DNA from: Bacteroidota bacterium
GTDB lineage: Bacteria > Pseudomonadota > Alphaproteobacteria > Puniceispirillales > Puniceispirillaceae
Direction: 5' to 3'
NCBI GenBank assembly: GCA_009936825.1
Contig: JAACDV010000212.1
Location: 1 to 9,222, forward strand
Length of the DNA: 9,222 nucleotides
Shown: piece by piece, positions 1-5,692 of the stretch
How the letters are laid out: each line of letters begins with the position of its first letter
Position numbering within the stretch: the stretch's first letter is position 1
Position numbers and translations under genes: made by a program
The notes under the pieces: model-generated
What the model saw: the letters and a program-made list of their open reading frames with translations, nothing else
The model's database searches: none
Told to the model about the DNA's origin: nothing

Positions 1-15
1 ACCGATAGCATGGCC

Positions 16-981
16 TCAAATACCAATACCATAGGCGGTGGGCCCCGAAACAGACTGGTGAAACCGCAGAATGGACCAATATTCCATCGGGTCCTTGGGG
101 CGCACCAGCGCATCTTTTGGGGTGTTGATCCAGTCATAAAGCCGCGTCAGGAAAAAGCGCATTGCCGATCCTGCCGCCAGTGTTGGAATGGCCTTGATTT
201 CGTCATCTGATAGCGGACGAACCGACTGATATCCGCGCAGCATGGCGCGCGATTTGGTCAGGTTAAAACTGCCATCCGCTTCAAAGCACCAGCTATTCAT
301 GCAAATTCCTAGATCGTAGGCAAAGATATCATCACAGGCGAAATAAAAGTCGATCAGGCCGGTTAGTTTGTCGCCGATGAAAAGCACGTTATTGGGGAAT
401 AGATCGGCATGGATAACGCCGCTTGGAAGGTTGGAGGGCCAGTCGCGCAGGATCGAATCGAGATGTTGCTGAACCGCCAGTTGCATCCCGTCACCCAGCG
501 TGTCGGCTGTCGATGCCACCTGATCAAACAGCGCCTGCCAAGAGTCCGGCCCCAGCGCATTTGGCCTGCGGCGTGTAACCGTGGCGCAGTTCAGATGTAT
601 ATTTGCTAATGACTTGCCAAGCTCACGGCATTTCTCGCGGTTTGGATGCCGGCTCCAATTGCCATCCAGAAACGAGAAGATAGCACAAGGTCGCTCCATC
701 AATTGCTGCAAGATGCTGCCATCGGTTGCTGGAACCGGCAACGGGCAATCCATTCCGGCGTTAGCCAGCACTTCCATTACCTCAATAAAAAACGGAAGAT
801 CATCACGCTTCACACGCTTTTCATACAGCGTCAGAATATAATTTGCGCGGTCAGTGCGAAGAAGATAGTTGGAGTTTTCCACCCCTTCGGCAATGCCCGT
901 AAGGCTTTGCACTTTACCAAGGTCATAGGCTGCCAAAAGCTGGGCAAGATTATCATCATCAACATGCGTGTAAACAGCCAT
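16..981 (-). CDS. thrB: Homoserine kinase, type II (ThrB, aminoglycoside-phosphotransferase fold)
   Basis: A 321-residue cytoplasmic enzyme that phosphorylates homoserine with ATP to O-phosphohomoserine, the branch step into threonine. It belongs to the kinase-fold family typical of alphaproteobacteria and pseudomonads, not the GHMP-type ThrB of E. coli. Visible landmarks are the opening MAVYTHV, the glycine-rich segment GIAEGVENSNYLL (29-41), the YILTLYEKR strand (48-56), the catalytic loop VIHADLFPNNV with H191, D193 and N198, and the metal-binding LIDFYFA with D211. The length is normal for the family and the frame is intact. The ATG is chosen because the family almost always starts MAVYT; the Shine-Dalgarno is weak. 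The gene follows ispH by 11 bp, so the two are probably cotranscribed. The stop lies close to the window edge; rnhA is a common next gene in relatives but is not visible here. Family assignment is close to certain. Confidence 0.95.
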   Translation of the reverse strand: MAVYTHVDDDNLAQLLAAYDLGKVQSLTGIAEGVENSNYLLRTDRANYILTLYEKRVKRDDLPFFIEVMEVLANAGMDCPLPVPATDGSILQQLMERPCAIFSFLDGNWSRHPNREKCRELGKSLANIHLNCATVTRRRPNALGPDSWQALFDQVASTADTLGDGMQLAVQQHLDSILRDWPSNLPSGVIHADLFPNNVLFIGDKLTGLIDFYFACDDIFAYDLGICMNSWCFEADGSFNLTKSRAMLRGYQSVRPLSDDEIKAIPTLAAGSAMRFFLTRLYDWINTPKDALVRPKDPMEYWSILRFHQSVSGPTAYGIGI

Positions 982-992
982 GGGGATTTCAG

Positions 993-1937
993 TCAGTTCG
1001 CGAGAATACTGGGAAGCTTGAAGGTGATGTTTTCGTTAACCAGAGCATCCTCATTAAGTGTGATGTCGTAGCGCGCACGCATCCCATCGATGATTTCATT
1101 AACCAGATTTTCCGGTGCAGACGCTCCTGCCGAAAGACCAATATGCTCGGCGGCATCAATTTCGGCCCAGTCAATTGCTGATTTGTCAGCAATCAGACGC
1201 CCCCGGCTGGCTCCGGCTTTTGTTGCCACTTCGACTAGGCGCTGCGAATTTGATGAATTTTCGGCGCCAACAACCAGCACCAGATCACATTTACCGGCGA
1301 TGGCTTTTACTGCATTTTGCCGGTTCGTCGTGGCATAGCATATATCCTCGCCGCGCGGACCGGTGATTTCGGGAAAACGAAACTGCAGGATAGAAATTAT
1401 TTCGGCAGTATCATCGACCGACAACGTGGTCTGGGTGGCAAAGGCCAGCATTGCATCGGGGGGCGGCTGGATGGTGCGCGCATCTTCCGGGGTTTCGATC
1501 AAGGTCATGTCGCCATCATCAACCTGCCCCATCGTGCCTTCGACCTCGGGGTGGCCAGCATGTCCGATCAGCAGAATGTGACGGCGTTGTTCGGCATGGC
1601 GGCGGGCTTCTACATGAACTTTTGTCACCAGCGGGCAGGTGGCATCAACGGCGATCATTTTGCGGCGGTCAGCCTCATCAACAACGGCGCGTGCAACCCC
1701 ATGTGCAGAAAATACCACCGGCGCGCCCGCTGGTACTTCATCCAGTTCTTCAACAAAAATAGCACCTTTCGCAACGAGCCCGTTAACCACATGGCGATTA
1801 TGCACAATCTCGTGGCGGACATAGACTGGCGCCCCGAATTTTTCCAGCGCAACCTCGACGATACGTACCGCTCGGTCAACGCCTGCGCAGAATCCACGGG
1901 GTGCGGCAAGATGCAAAAATTTCATTTGACGTTCCAT
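993..1937 (-). CDS. ispH: 4-hydroxy-3-methylbut-2-enyl diphosphate reductase (IspH/LytB)
   Basis: The last enzyme of the MEP isoprenoid pathway. It reductively dehydroxylates HMBPP to IPP and DMAPP using a [4Fe-4S] cluster. The three cluster cysteines are visible: C17 in [14 protein letters not shown]101 in [12 protein letters not shown] and C200 in [11 protein letters not shown]. The catalytic glutamate motif [11 protein letters not shown] (about 128-138), [10 protein letters not shown] (168-177) and the C-terminal SAGASAPE (269-276) are also present. The 314 residues match the usual length of about 310-320. Two starts are possible. The ATG at 1937 gives [10 protein letters not shown]. The in-frame ATG at 1925 gives MKFLHL and has a GGAA six bases upstream; the outer one has only a weak AAGAA. 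The difference is four residues and does not affect the core. It is the first gene of a probable ispH-thrB unit and is divergent from the lipoprotein gene. Confidence 0.97.
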   Translation of the reverse strand: MERQMKFLHLAAPRGFCAGVDRAVRIVEVALEKFGAPVYVRHEIVHNRHVVNGLVAKGAIFVEELDEVPAGAPVVFSAHGVARAVVDEADRRKMIAVDATCPLVTKVHVEARRHAEQRRHILLIGHAGHPEVEGTMGQVDDGDMTLIETPEDARTIQPPPDAMLAFATQTTLSVDDTAEIISILQFRFPEITGPRGEDICYATTNRQNAVKAIAGKCDLVLVVGAENSSNSQRLVEVATKAGASRGRLIADKSAIDWAEIDAAEHIGLSAGASAPENLVNEIIDGMRARYDITLNEDALVNENITFKLPSILAN

Positions 1938-2008
1938 GTGTTTGTTCTTGCTTTATTACGGCGCAGAGGTCAATTGCTGTTGTCTTAAAAAGAGGTTAGG
2001 ATGTGACG
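1938..2008. promoter_or_regulatory. Divergent promoter region between ispH and the lipoprotein gene
   Basis: These 71 bases must hold the start signals for both divergent genes unless transcription enters from elsewhere. I could not find a convincing -35/-10 pair on either strand: a TTGACC is present on the minus strand but has no good -10 at 16-18 bp. On the plus strand TTAA-N7-TTAG at 1985-1999 is one base short of the CtrA consensus (TTAA-N7-TTAA). It overlaps the presumed ribosome-binding region of the lipoprotein gene (AGAGG 1991-1995, AGGA 1998-2001). The regulatory role is inferred from position only. Confidence 0.3.
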
Positions 2009-2479
2009 ATGAACCACAGAAATTTCATTCCGGCGACTTTTATCGCGCCGCTGCTTGGCCTTGGCCTGATGCTAGGGGCTTGTAGCTCTGATCCTAATCT
2101 AGTTCCGTGTCCGGGAATTAGCGCCCCGCCTGAGGGCGTTGCCGCCTTTATGGAGATGGATGCTTCAGAACAACTGGTGGATGTCCGCTTTAATGGCATC
2201 AATGCGACGTGCGAACTTCTTGATGATGCTAGCATTAAAATGGTTGTTTCGGTTGGCTTAAAACTAACCAGATCGGGTGAATATTCGCCTGCCGACGTTT
2301 TGCAGATTAATCTGGGCAGCGCAATTATCGATGCCGATGATGCAGTTGTCAGTAGCGATGTTACGATCTTTAAGGCTGGTTTTAAAGATGGTGAGCGGCA
2401 GAAATATCCTGTTTTGGATTATGAAGCCACGGTCAAGGCAGATCAACGTCTCGTGCTGAGCCTGATGCCGCGCCTCTAA
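2009..2479 (+). CDS. Small putative lipoprotein, function unknown
   Basis: A protein of 156 residues that I cannot assign to a function. The N-terminus is a clear lipoprotein signal: basic MNHRN, a hydrophobic stretch, then a lipobox LGAC with the lipidated Cys at residue 25 followed by SSD. A mature protein anchored in a membrane facing the periplasm is expected. The mature part is about 130 residues, looks beta-rich with alternating hydrophobics, and has two more cysteines, in VPCPG (34) and GINATCEL (68), that could form a disulfide. From memory, short alphaproteobacterial lipoproteins with an early PCP and a later G-x-C of this kind exist as uncharacterised families; this link is weak. 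The ATG at 2009 is preferred, with AGGA seven bases upstream. A GTG at 2003 (adding two residues) has AGAGG at the same spacing. An ATG at 2001 is followed at once by TGA. This is the only plus-strand gene in the window. Confidence 0.75.
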   Translation: MNHRNFIPATFIAPLLGLGLMLGACSSDPNLVPCPGISAPPEGVAAFMEMDASEQLVDVRFNGINATCELLDDASIKMVVSVGLKLTRSGEYSPADVLQINLGSAIIDADDAVVSSDVTIFKAGFKDGERQKYPVLDYEATVKADQRLVLSLMPRL

Positions 2480-2520
2480 ACGTGCCCATAAACGCGCTCA
2501 TAGACGCGCCCATAGACGCG
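2478..2520. repeat. 12-bp tandem repeat, about 3.6 copies, at the lipoprotein stop codon
   Basis: Consecutive units begin at 2478, 2490, 2502 and 2514 with consensus ARACGYGCYCAT; the last copy breaks off after AGACGCG. Copies differ at one to three positions. The first unit contains the last two bases of the TAA stop. A degenerate half-match (CGCGCC at 2469-2474) lies one unit earlier, inside the coding end. Each unit has a self-complementary CGCG or near-CGCG core. Slippage duplication is the simplest origin; a protein-binding array is possible. Confidence 0.85.
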
Positions 2521-2625
2521 AAGGTTATCCTATAAATTCATGCGAGAATCTAAGCGCCGGGCTAAATTCTGGCCTCAGCAGCTAGAACTTATGGGGCGGA
2601 TGATCTGCGTTAAGGCCGGGTGAAG

Positions 2626-2652
2626 GGCGAACGGCGGAATGCCGTTCACGCC
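2626..2652 (-). terminator. Stem-loop at the 3' end of atpF (3' stabiliser or weak terminator)
   Basis: A perfect 7-bp stem, GAACGGC (2629-2635) with GCCGTTC (2641-2647), encloses a 5-base loop. A 2-base bulge then lets GGC/GCC extend the stem up to the atpF stop codon. On the minus strand no T-run follows, so it is not a classical intrinsic terminator for the atp operon. On the plus strand a T5 run lies about nine bases beyond the hairpin, too far to be a good one for the lipoprotein gene. A role in 3'-end protection or Rho-assisted termination between these convergent genes is inference. Confidence 0.45.
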
Positions 2653-3140
2653 TAATTCAGTTTTTCGATTTCCATAGCAGCGTTGTCGATCAGCTCCATG
2701 CTGGCTTTACCATCCAACTTTGAGGTGATGATCTCGGCGGCTGATGCGATGGCAAGCGACGCTGCTTTTGCGCGGAGCTCAGCGAGCATGGCAGTTTCGG
2801 CAGCTTTGATCTTGGCTGTCGCTTGCTGCTCACGCCGCTTGACGGCTTCTTCGGCGTTCTTTTCAGCGGTCTCGCGGATACGTTCGGCAGTGGCTTCGGC
2901 AGTCTTCAGTATCGCCTTAGCTTCATCGGCAGCCTCTCGGTGGAGCCGTTGGAATTGATGAAGTTCATCCAGTGCTTCTTCGCGGAGAGTGCGGGCTTCA
3001 TCAAGGTCAGCCTTGATTTTGGCCGAACGCTCATCAAGCATTGCGGATAAAGCTTGACCAGCTTTGCGCCATACCAGGGCAACAAAGACAACAAAGCCAA
3101 CGGCAACCCATACCGATTCCATGACTATGCCTTCCATCAT
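2652..3140 (-). CDS. atpF: ATP synthase F0 subunit b
   Basis: A 162-residue subunit that forms, with b', the peripheral stalk holding F1 still against the rotating c-ring. It has one N-terminal membrane segment (about residues 7-25, ESVWVAVGFVVFVALVW), then a long charged, alanine-rich amphipathic helix typical of the right-handed coiled coil, and ends EIEKLN. Length is normal. The start overlaps the b' stop by four bases (ATGA), indicating translational coupling. A strong AGGAGG at 3145-3150 lies 4 bases from the first ATG (3140) and 7 from the second (3137). A third ATG at 3122 also has a GGAAGG seven bases upstream and would give MESVWVAV. The exact start is therefore uncertain by up to six residues. 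This is the last gene of the operon; no F1 gene follows. Confidence 0.93.
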   Translation of the reverse strand: MMEGIVMESVWVAVGFVVFVALVWRKAGQALSAMLDERSAKIKADLDEARTLREEALDELHQFQRLHREAADEAKAILKTAEATAERIRETAEKNAEEAVKRREQQATAKIKAAETAMLAELRAKAASLAIASAAEIITSKLDGKASMELIDNAAMEIEKLN

Positions 3141-3769
3141 CCTGCCTCCTCGGCGGTTAGCTCTTTAGCAGCTGATTTCACCGCTTTGTCAGCTTGCGCC
3201 TTAGTTGCTTTCACACCGGCCAGTTGCGCTGCTGTGTCAATCGCGGCCTCGGCCGCAACCACCATCAGATTGCCTTCTGCTTCGGCGCGTGCGGTTGCCA
3301 GTTTGGTCTCGGCTGCCGCGGTTTTTGTAGCCATCTTCTTGGCAGCTTTCGCTTCGGCCTGTTCGGCCTTGGCTGATGCTTCAACGGCGGCTTGGCGGGC
3401 AAAATCAGCAGCCTCGGCGCGGGCAACGTCAAGACTTGCCTCATAATCAGCACGCGTCTGAGCAGCCTCAGCACTGGCGTCACGCGCACGGCTGAGATCA
3501 TCATCAAGGCGGGTGCGTCGCTCTTCGAGAACCGAGCCGATACGCGGTGTAACAACGCGTGCCATAAAGATGTACCCAACACCGAAAATGACCAACAGCC
3601 AGAAAATCTGGGAAGGCCAGGTGCTGATTTTTAGCTGGGGTAAGCCGGGCTCACCGCTAGCAGCTAAAGCTGCTGAAGAGGCCGTAATCACGGCGCCAGC
3701 TGTTATGAGCATCTTTATGCCCAGAGCAGATTTGCAGCCCAGAGCGGTTGCTCTGTTCACTTTTGTCAT
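3137..3769 (-). CDS. atpF': ATP synthase F0 subunit b' (b-prime)
   Basis: The second b-type stalk subunit, as found in photosynthetic bacteria, chloroplasts and alphaproteobacteria, where b and b' form a heterodimer. With the start at 3769 the protein has 210 residues. Residues 1-19 are basic. Residues 20-36 (MLITAGAVITASSAALA) are hydrophobic and end in an AxA-like site. The conserved TWPSQIFWLLVIFGVGYIF membrane segment lies at about 51-69, and MARVVTPRIGSVLEERR opens the stalk. An alanine/charge-rich coiled coil runs to about residue 190. The frame stays open upstream to 3883, but that would overlap atpE. The ATG at 3769 is favoured by a GGGAG six bases upstream. The signal-peptide-like extension before the usual LPQL-WPSQ start is noteworthy. 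The gene lies 73 bp after atpE and overlaps atpF by 4 bp. Confidence 0.93.
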   Translation of the reverse strand: MTKVNRATALGCKSALGIKMLITAGAVITASSAALAASGEPGLPQLKISTWPSQIFWLLVIFGVGYIFMARVVTPRIGSVLEERRTRLDDDLSRARDASAEAAQTRADYEASLDVARAEAADFARQAAVEASAKAEQAEAKAAKKMATKTAAAETKLATARAEAEGNLMVVAAEAAIDTAAQLAGVKATKAQADKAVKSAAKELTAEEAG

Positions 3770-3775
3770 GCCAGT

Positions 3776-3780
3776 CTCCC
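3776..3780 (-). promoter_or_regulatory. Ribosome-binding site deciding the b' start
   Basis: GGGAG on the minus strand, within CAGGGAG, sits six bases before the ATG at 3769. It supports the 210-residue b' and argues against the longer frame that opens at 3883 inside atpE. It would also disfavour a still shorter start at the internal MLITAG. Confidence 0.7.
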
Positions 3781-3788
3781 TGTCTGAC

Positions 3789-3818
3789 CGCCTGCTGGAG
3801 TTACCCCCAAAACAGGCG
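3789..3818 (-). other. Inverted repeat in the atpE-atpF' spacer
   Basis: CGCCTG (3789-3794) and CAGGCG (3813-3818) can pair as a 6-bp stem with an 18-base loop, about 25 bases after the atpE stop. No T-run follows. A hairpin here could protect the 3' end of an atpE-containing transcript, as happens in operons where one subunit is needed in excess. That role is inferred; the stem is modest. Confidence 0.4.
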
Positions 3819-3842
3819 ACCAATTCGGATGCGGAAAGCGGC

Positions 3843-4070
3843 TTACAGCGCGAACAGAAGCAGCAGTGCAACGACCAACGCAAACAATGCGATGGCCTCG
3901 GTCAGGGCAAAGCCCAGAATGCCGATGCCAAACACTTCACCGCGAGCTGCGGGGTTGCGTGCAATCGAAGTTACCAGTGCAGCGAAGATGTTGCCGATAC
4001 CGACGCCAACGCCAGCAAGAGCGATGACCGCCAGACCGGCGCCGATCATTTTTGCAGCTTCTACTTCCAT
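3843..4070 (-). CDS. atpE: ATP synthase F0 subunit c (proteolipid)
   Basis: A 75-residue two-helix hairpin that assembles into the rotating c-ring and carries protons. Helix 1 has the packing motif G20-x-G22-x-G24-x-G26 (GVGVGIG). The polar loop is ARNPAARGE (37-45). Helix 2 carries the essential carboxylate E58 in [15 protein letters not shown]. The residues around E58 look like an H+-type rather than a Na+-type site: there is no helix-1 glutamine or glutamate, and Ala-Ile follows E58 where Na+ types have Ser/Thr. The start is clear: AAGGA lies eight bases upstream, in an A/T-rich leader of the kind that helps strong translation of atpE. Spacers of 116 bp before and 73 bp after are the longest inside the operon, and both contain inverted repeats. 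Confidence 0.98.
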   Translation of the reverse strand: MEVEAAKMIGAGLAVIALAGVGVGIGNIFAALVTSIARNPAARGEVFGIGILGFALTEAIALFALVVALLLLFAL

Positions 4071-4129
4071 TTTCCTAGTCCTTCCGTAAGTTTTACAATC
4101 AAGATTTTAGTTGGTTATTAAGGGTATTC

Positions 4130-4183
4130 GAACCGCTCCTGTTACCAAACGTCAGGGGCAAACGTTAAGCCGCGCGGCGGTTC
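4130..4183 (-). other. Structured spacer between atpB and atpE
   Basis: Starting four bases after the atpB stop, the arms GCGGTTC (4177-4183) and GAACCGC (4130-4136) are perfect 7-bp complements. They enclose about 40 bases that hold a perfect 10-bp palindrome GCCGCGCGGC (4169-4178, overlapping one arm) and a 7-bp direct repeat CAAACGT (4146-4152 and 4159-4165, 13 bp apart). From about 4129 down to the atpE start at 4070 the spacer is A/T-rich. This could be an mRNA processing or stability element that lets atpE be expressed above its neighbours; the structure is seen, the role is inferred. Confidence 0.45.
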
Positions 4184-4186
4184 TGC

Positions 4187-4945
4187 CTAGTGCAGATGCA
4201 GCGCGTCATTCAGATACATACATGTCAGGATGGTGAAAACATAGGCTTGCAGCGCCGCCACCAGAACCTCAAGACCGGTAAGACCAACCAGCGCCAGAAA
4301 TGGCAGCACAGATCCGGTCATGGCAATACCGCCAGCCCCTGAGATCATTACGGCAAGTCCGGCAAACACCTTTAACATCGTGTGGCCTGCCAGCATGTTG
4401 GCAAACAGACGAACAGACAGGCTGACCGGACGCACAAAATACGAGATCACCTCAATAACGATCAGGAAGGGAATCAGCACTTTTGGCGCGCCCTGCGGAA
4501 CGAAAAAGCTGAAGAAATGCAGACCATGCTTAACCAGCCCGATAAGAGTAACGCCCAGAAAAACCACTCCCGCCATCGCAAAGGTCACAATAATCTGCGA
4601 CGTAAAAGTATAGGAATAAGGAACAAGGCCCAGCATGTTGCCAAACAACAGAAAGACAAAAAGGGTAAAGACAAATGGGAAATAGGCGCGGCCATCTTTG
4701 CCAACATTGCTGCGCACCATGTCTGCCACAAATTCATACATCATTTCGGCGGCGCCCTGCAACCGTCCGGGAACCAGATCCCGGCGGCGCATCGCGCTCA
4801 TCAAGAAAACGCCGCCAACAACCATGGCCAACAGCATAAACAGGCTGGAATTGGTGAACGAGATATCATAGCCAGCGGCCGAAAGTTCAACAATCGTCTT
4901 GATCTCGAATTGTTCGACTGGCGAATGCATACCTGTGGAAGCCAT
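4187..4945 (-). CDS. atpB: ATP synthase F0 subunit a
   Basis: A 252-residue polytopic membrane protein that forms the two proton half-channels beside the c-ring. The essential arginine is R179 in VSLSVRLFANMLAGH (equivalent to E. coli aR210), and Q233 in VAALQAYVF matches E. coli aQ252. The conserved pair is in the swapped arrangement common outside enterobacteria: H188 where E. coli has E219, and E226 where E. coli has H245. Hydrophobic segments cover about 31-51, 89-111, 115-137, 155-172, 192-222 and 226-246, as expected. Length is normal. The ATG at 4945 is preferred over the internal ATG at 4930 because the latter has no usable ribosome-binding site; an AGGA lies about ten bases upstream of 4945. 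It follows atpI by 44 bp. Confidence 0.98.
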   Translation of the reverse strand: MASTGMHSPVEQFEIKTIVELSAAGYDISFTNSSLFMLLAMVVGGVFLMSAMRRRDLVPGRLQGAAEMMYEFVADMVRSNVGKDGRAYFPFVFTLFVFLLFGNMLGLVPYSYTFTSQIIVTFAMAGVVFLGVTLIGLVKHGLHFFSFFVPQGAPKVLIPFLIVIEVISYFVRPVSLSVRLFANMLAGHTMLKVFAGLAVMISGAGGIAMTGSVLPFLALVGLTGLEVLVAALQAYVFTILTCMYLNDALHLH

Positions 4946-4966
4946 GTCTGAACCGTCCTTTTCTTA

Positions 4967-5002
4967 TCGTCCGCTACTAAACTATTTCACTAGTCGTCCG
5001 CT
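4967..5002. repeat. 9-bp direct repeat across the atpI-atpB junction
   Basis: TCGTCCGCT occurs at 4967-4975, in the spacer upstream of atpB, and at 4994-5002, inside the last codons of atpI, 27 bp start to start. It is short and could be chance, but it resembles the local duplications in other spacers of this window. Confidence 0.4.
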
Positions 5003-5379
5003 TGTGAATCTTTATCGGCGCGGGGCCGATGCTCATCAAAATATCCAGTTGCCATTCCGCGTCCAGATACCATTCGCCACACATTCAGCATGCCAGCCGC
5101 GGCCCCTAAAAAGAACATCAACACCAGAAACAGCGGCGATGTCTCCAACCAGCGGTCAAGCACCCATCCAATAAACGCTCCAACGAGAACGCCGGCTACC
5201 AGTTCGGTTGCCACGCGGCCTAGGATGGCGCCCATTCCGGGGGGAAGTGCATGCTGGCTGTGCTGGCTTTTCTGTTCAGCGTCCCCTTGCATCTTGTCGA
5301 TGCGGCGTTCGATGTCTTGCAAACGTTGGCTAGCGTCTTGCGGACGTTTGCCTTTGCCTTGACGTTTCGGATCGCTCAT
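4990..5379 (-). CDS. atpI: ATP synthase accessory protein AtpI (AtpI/AtpZ family)
   Basis: A 129-residue small membrane protein, first gene of the F0 operon. In other bacteria AtpI helps c-ring assembly or ATP synthase stability, and some members are linked to Mg2+ supply; it is not part of the core enzyme. The first 48 residues are hydrophilic, with a predicted short helix (RLQDIERRIDKMQGDAEQK). Two membrane segments follow: about 53-75 (LGRVATELVAGVLVGAFIGWV) and 82-103 (PLFLVLMFFLGAAAGMLNVWR). The G-x-x-x-G spacing and the AAAGMLNVWR ending of the second segment are typical of the family. The tail is charged. The start at 5379 has only a weak GAAAG upstream, behind a long leader. Assignment rests on topology plus position. 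Confidence 0.9.
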   Translation of the reverse strand: MSDPKRQGKGKRPQDASQRLQDIERRIDKMQGDAEQKSQHSQHALPPGMGAILGRVATELVAGVLVGAFIGWVLDRWLETSPLFLVLMFFLGAAAGMLNVWRMVSGRGMATGYFDEHRPRADKDSQADD

Positions 5380-5458
5380 TTGGGTTTGCTTTCAACCGAA
5401 GATTGTTGATCCTGATTTGCCTATAAGGTTTTCCGGTAGAATTCGCCTAATTTGGCAC

Positions 5459-5502
5459 TTTGCCGATACTTTGCCGATACTGTCCCGATTCTATCCCGTT
5501 AT
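5459..5502. repeat. 11-bp tandem repeat in the atp leader, two exact and two degenerate copies
   Basis: TTTGCCGATAC is repeated exactly at 5459-5469 and 5470-5480. It is followed in register by TGTCCCGATTC (5481-5491, 8 of 11 matching) and TATCCCGTTAT (5492-5502, 7 of 11). Eleven bases is close to one helical turn, so each unit presents the same face of the DNA. It lies within the probable 5' leader of the atp transcript, 77-120 bases before atpI. Confidence 0.8.
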
Positions 5503-5577
5503 GGTTGCCGTTCATTCAAATGCGCTCAGGCAAAAGGGCCGAAAACATGGCCTTAGCCGATTGCCAAAATCGCGCTC

Positions 5578-5607
5578 AAAATAGGGGTCTCACTGGCTTT
5601 TTGTCAA
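5578..5607 (-). promoter_or_regulatory. Sigma70-like promoter for the atp operon
   Basis: On the minus strand a perfect -35 TTGACA (5602-5607) is followed after 18 bp by TATTTT (5578-5583), a fair -10; taking CTATTT one base earlier gives the ideal 17-bp spacing. Transcription would start near 5571, giving a leader of about 190 bases before atpI. The -35 is embedded in an inverted repeat, GGCTT (minus 5606-5610) and AAGCC (minus 5595-5599). The orientation toward atpI and the position after the smc stop support it as the operon promoter. Confidence 0.6.
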
Positions 5608-5645
5608 GCCTTCAATCGGGGTTCTTTTTCCTAGCAATTCCGCGG

Positions 5646-5655
5646 GTTTGCAAAC
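5646..5655. other. Perfect 10-bp palindrome downstream of smc
   Basis: GTTTGCAAAC reads the same on both strands; outside the palindrome GG/TG flanks break the symmetry. It lies 38 bp upstream of the -35 of the probable atp promoter. That would suit an activator or repressor dimer site, but one palindrome of this size can be chance. Confidence 0.35.
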
Positions 5656-5692
5656 TGGGTCGATCCAGCGTTCACTGCGCGGCTGATACTGG

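Larger units (their letters stand above)
5380..5692 (-). other. Gap between smc and the atp operon; atp leader and promoter region
   Basis: I see no convincing protein gene in these 313 bases. An open frame of 90 codons on the plus strand (5460-5732) is low-complexity in character, has no family features and runs into the end of smc. From the smc stop toward atpI, the stretch holds a perfect 10-bp palindrome GTTTGCAAAC (5646-5655), a sigma70-like promoter (5578-5607) and, between promoter and atpI, an 11-bp tandem repeat. No clear intrinsic terminator follows smc, so read-through from smc into atpI is possible. Confidence 0.6.

Noticed and set aside
1317..1988. A 223-codon plus-strand open frame across ispH
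   Set aside because: It is antisense to ispH, whose cluster cysteines and motifs are all in place. The translation has no recognisable family character.
2430..2513. A small minus-strand peptide started by the ATGs in the 12-bp repeat
   Set aside because: The frame stops after about 27 codons, is antisense to the lipoprotein end and has no well-placed ribosome-binding site. The repeated four-residue pattern follows automatically from the 12-bp period.
2478..2520. CRISPR array interpretation of the tandem repeats (also at 5459 and 9188)
   Set aside because: The units are 11-15 bp, directly adjacent with no spacers, and no cas genes are present.
3770..3883. Upstream extension of b' to 3883
   Set aside because: It would overlap the end of atpE and encode a Cys/Arg-rich leader foreign to b'. 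The GGGAG at 3776-3780 supports the ATG at 3769.
3513..4121. A 202-codon plus-strand open frame over atpF', its spacer and atpE
   Set aside because: It runs antisense through two clearly identified F0 genes and has no domain or ribosome-binding signal of its own.
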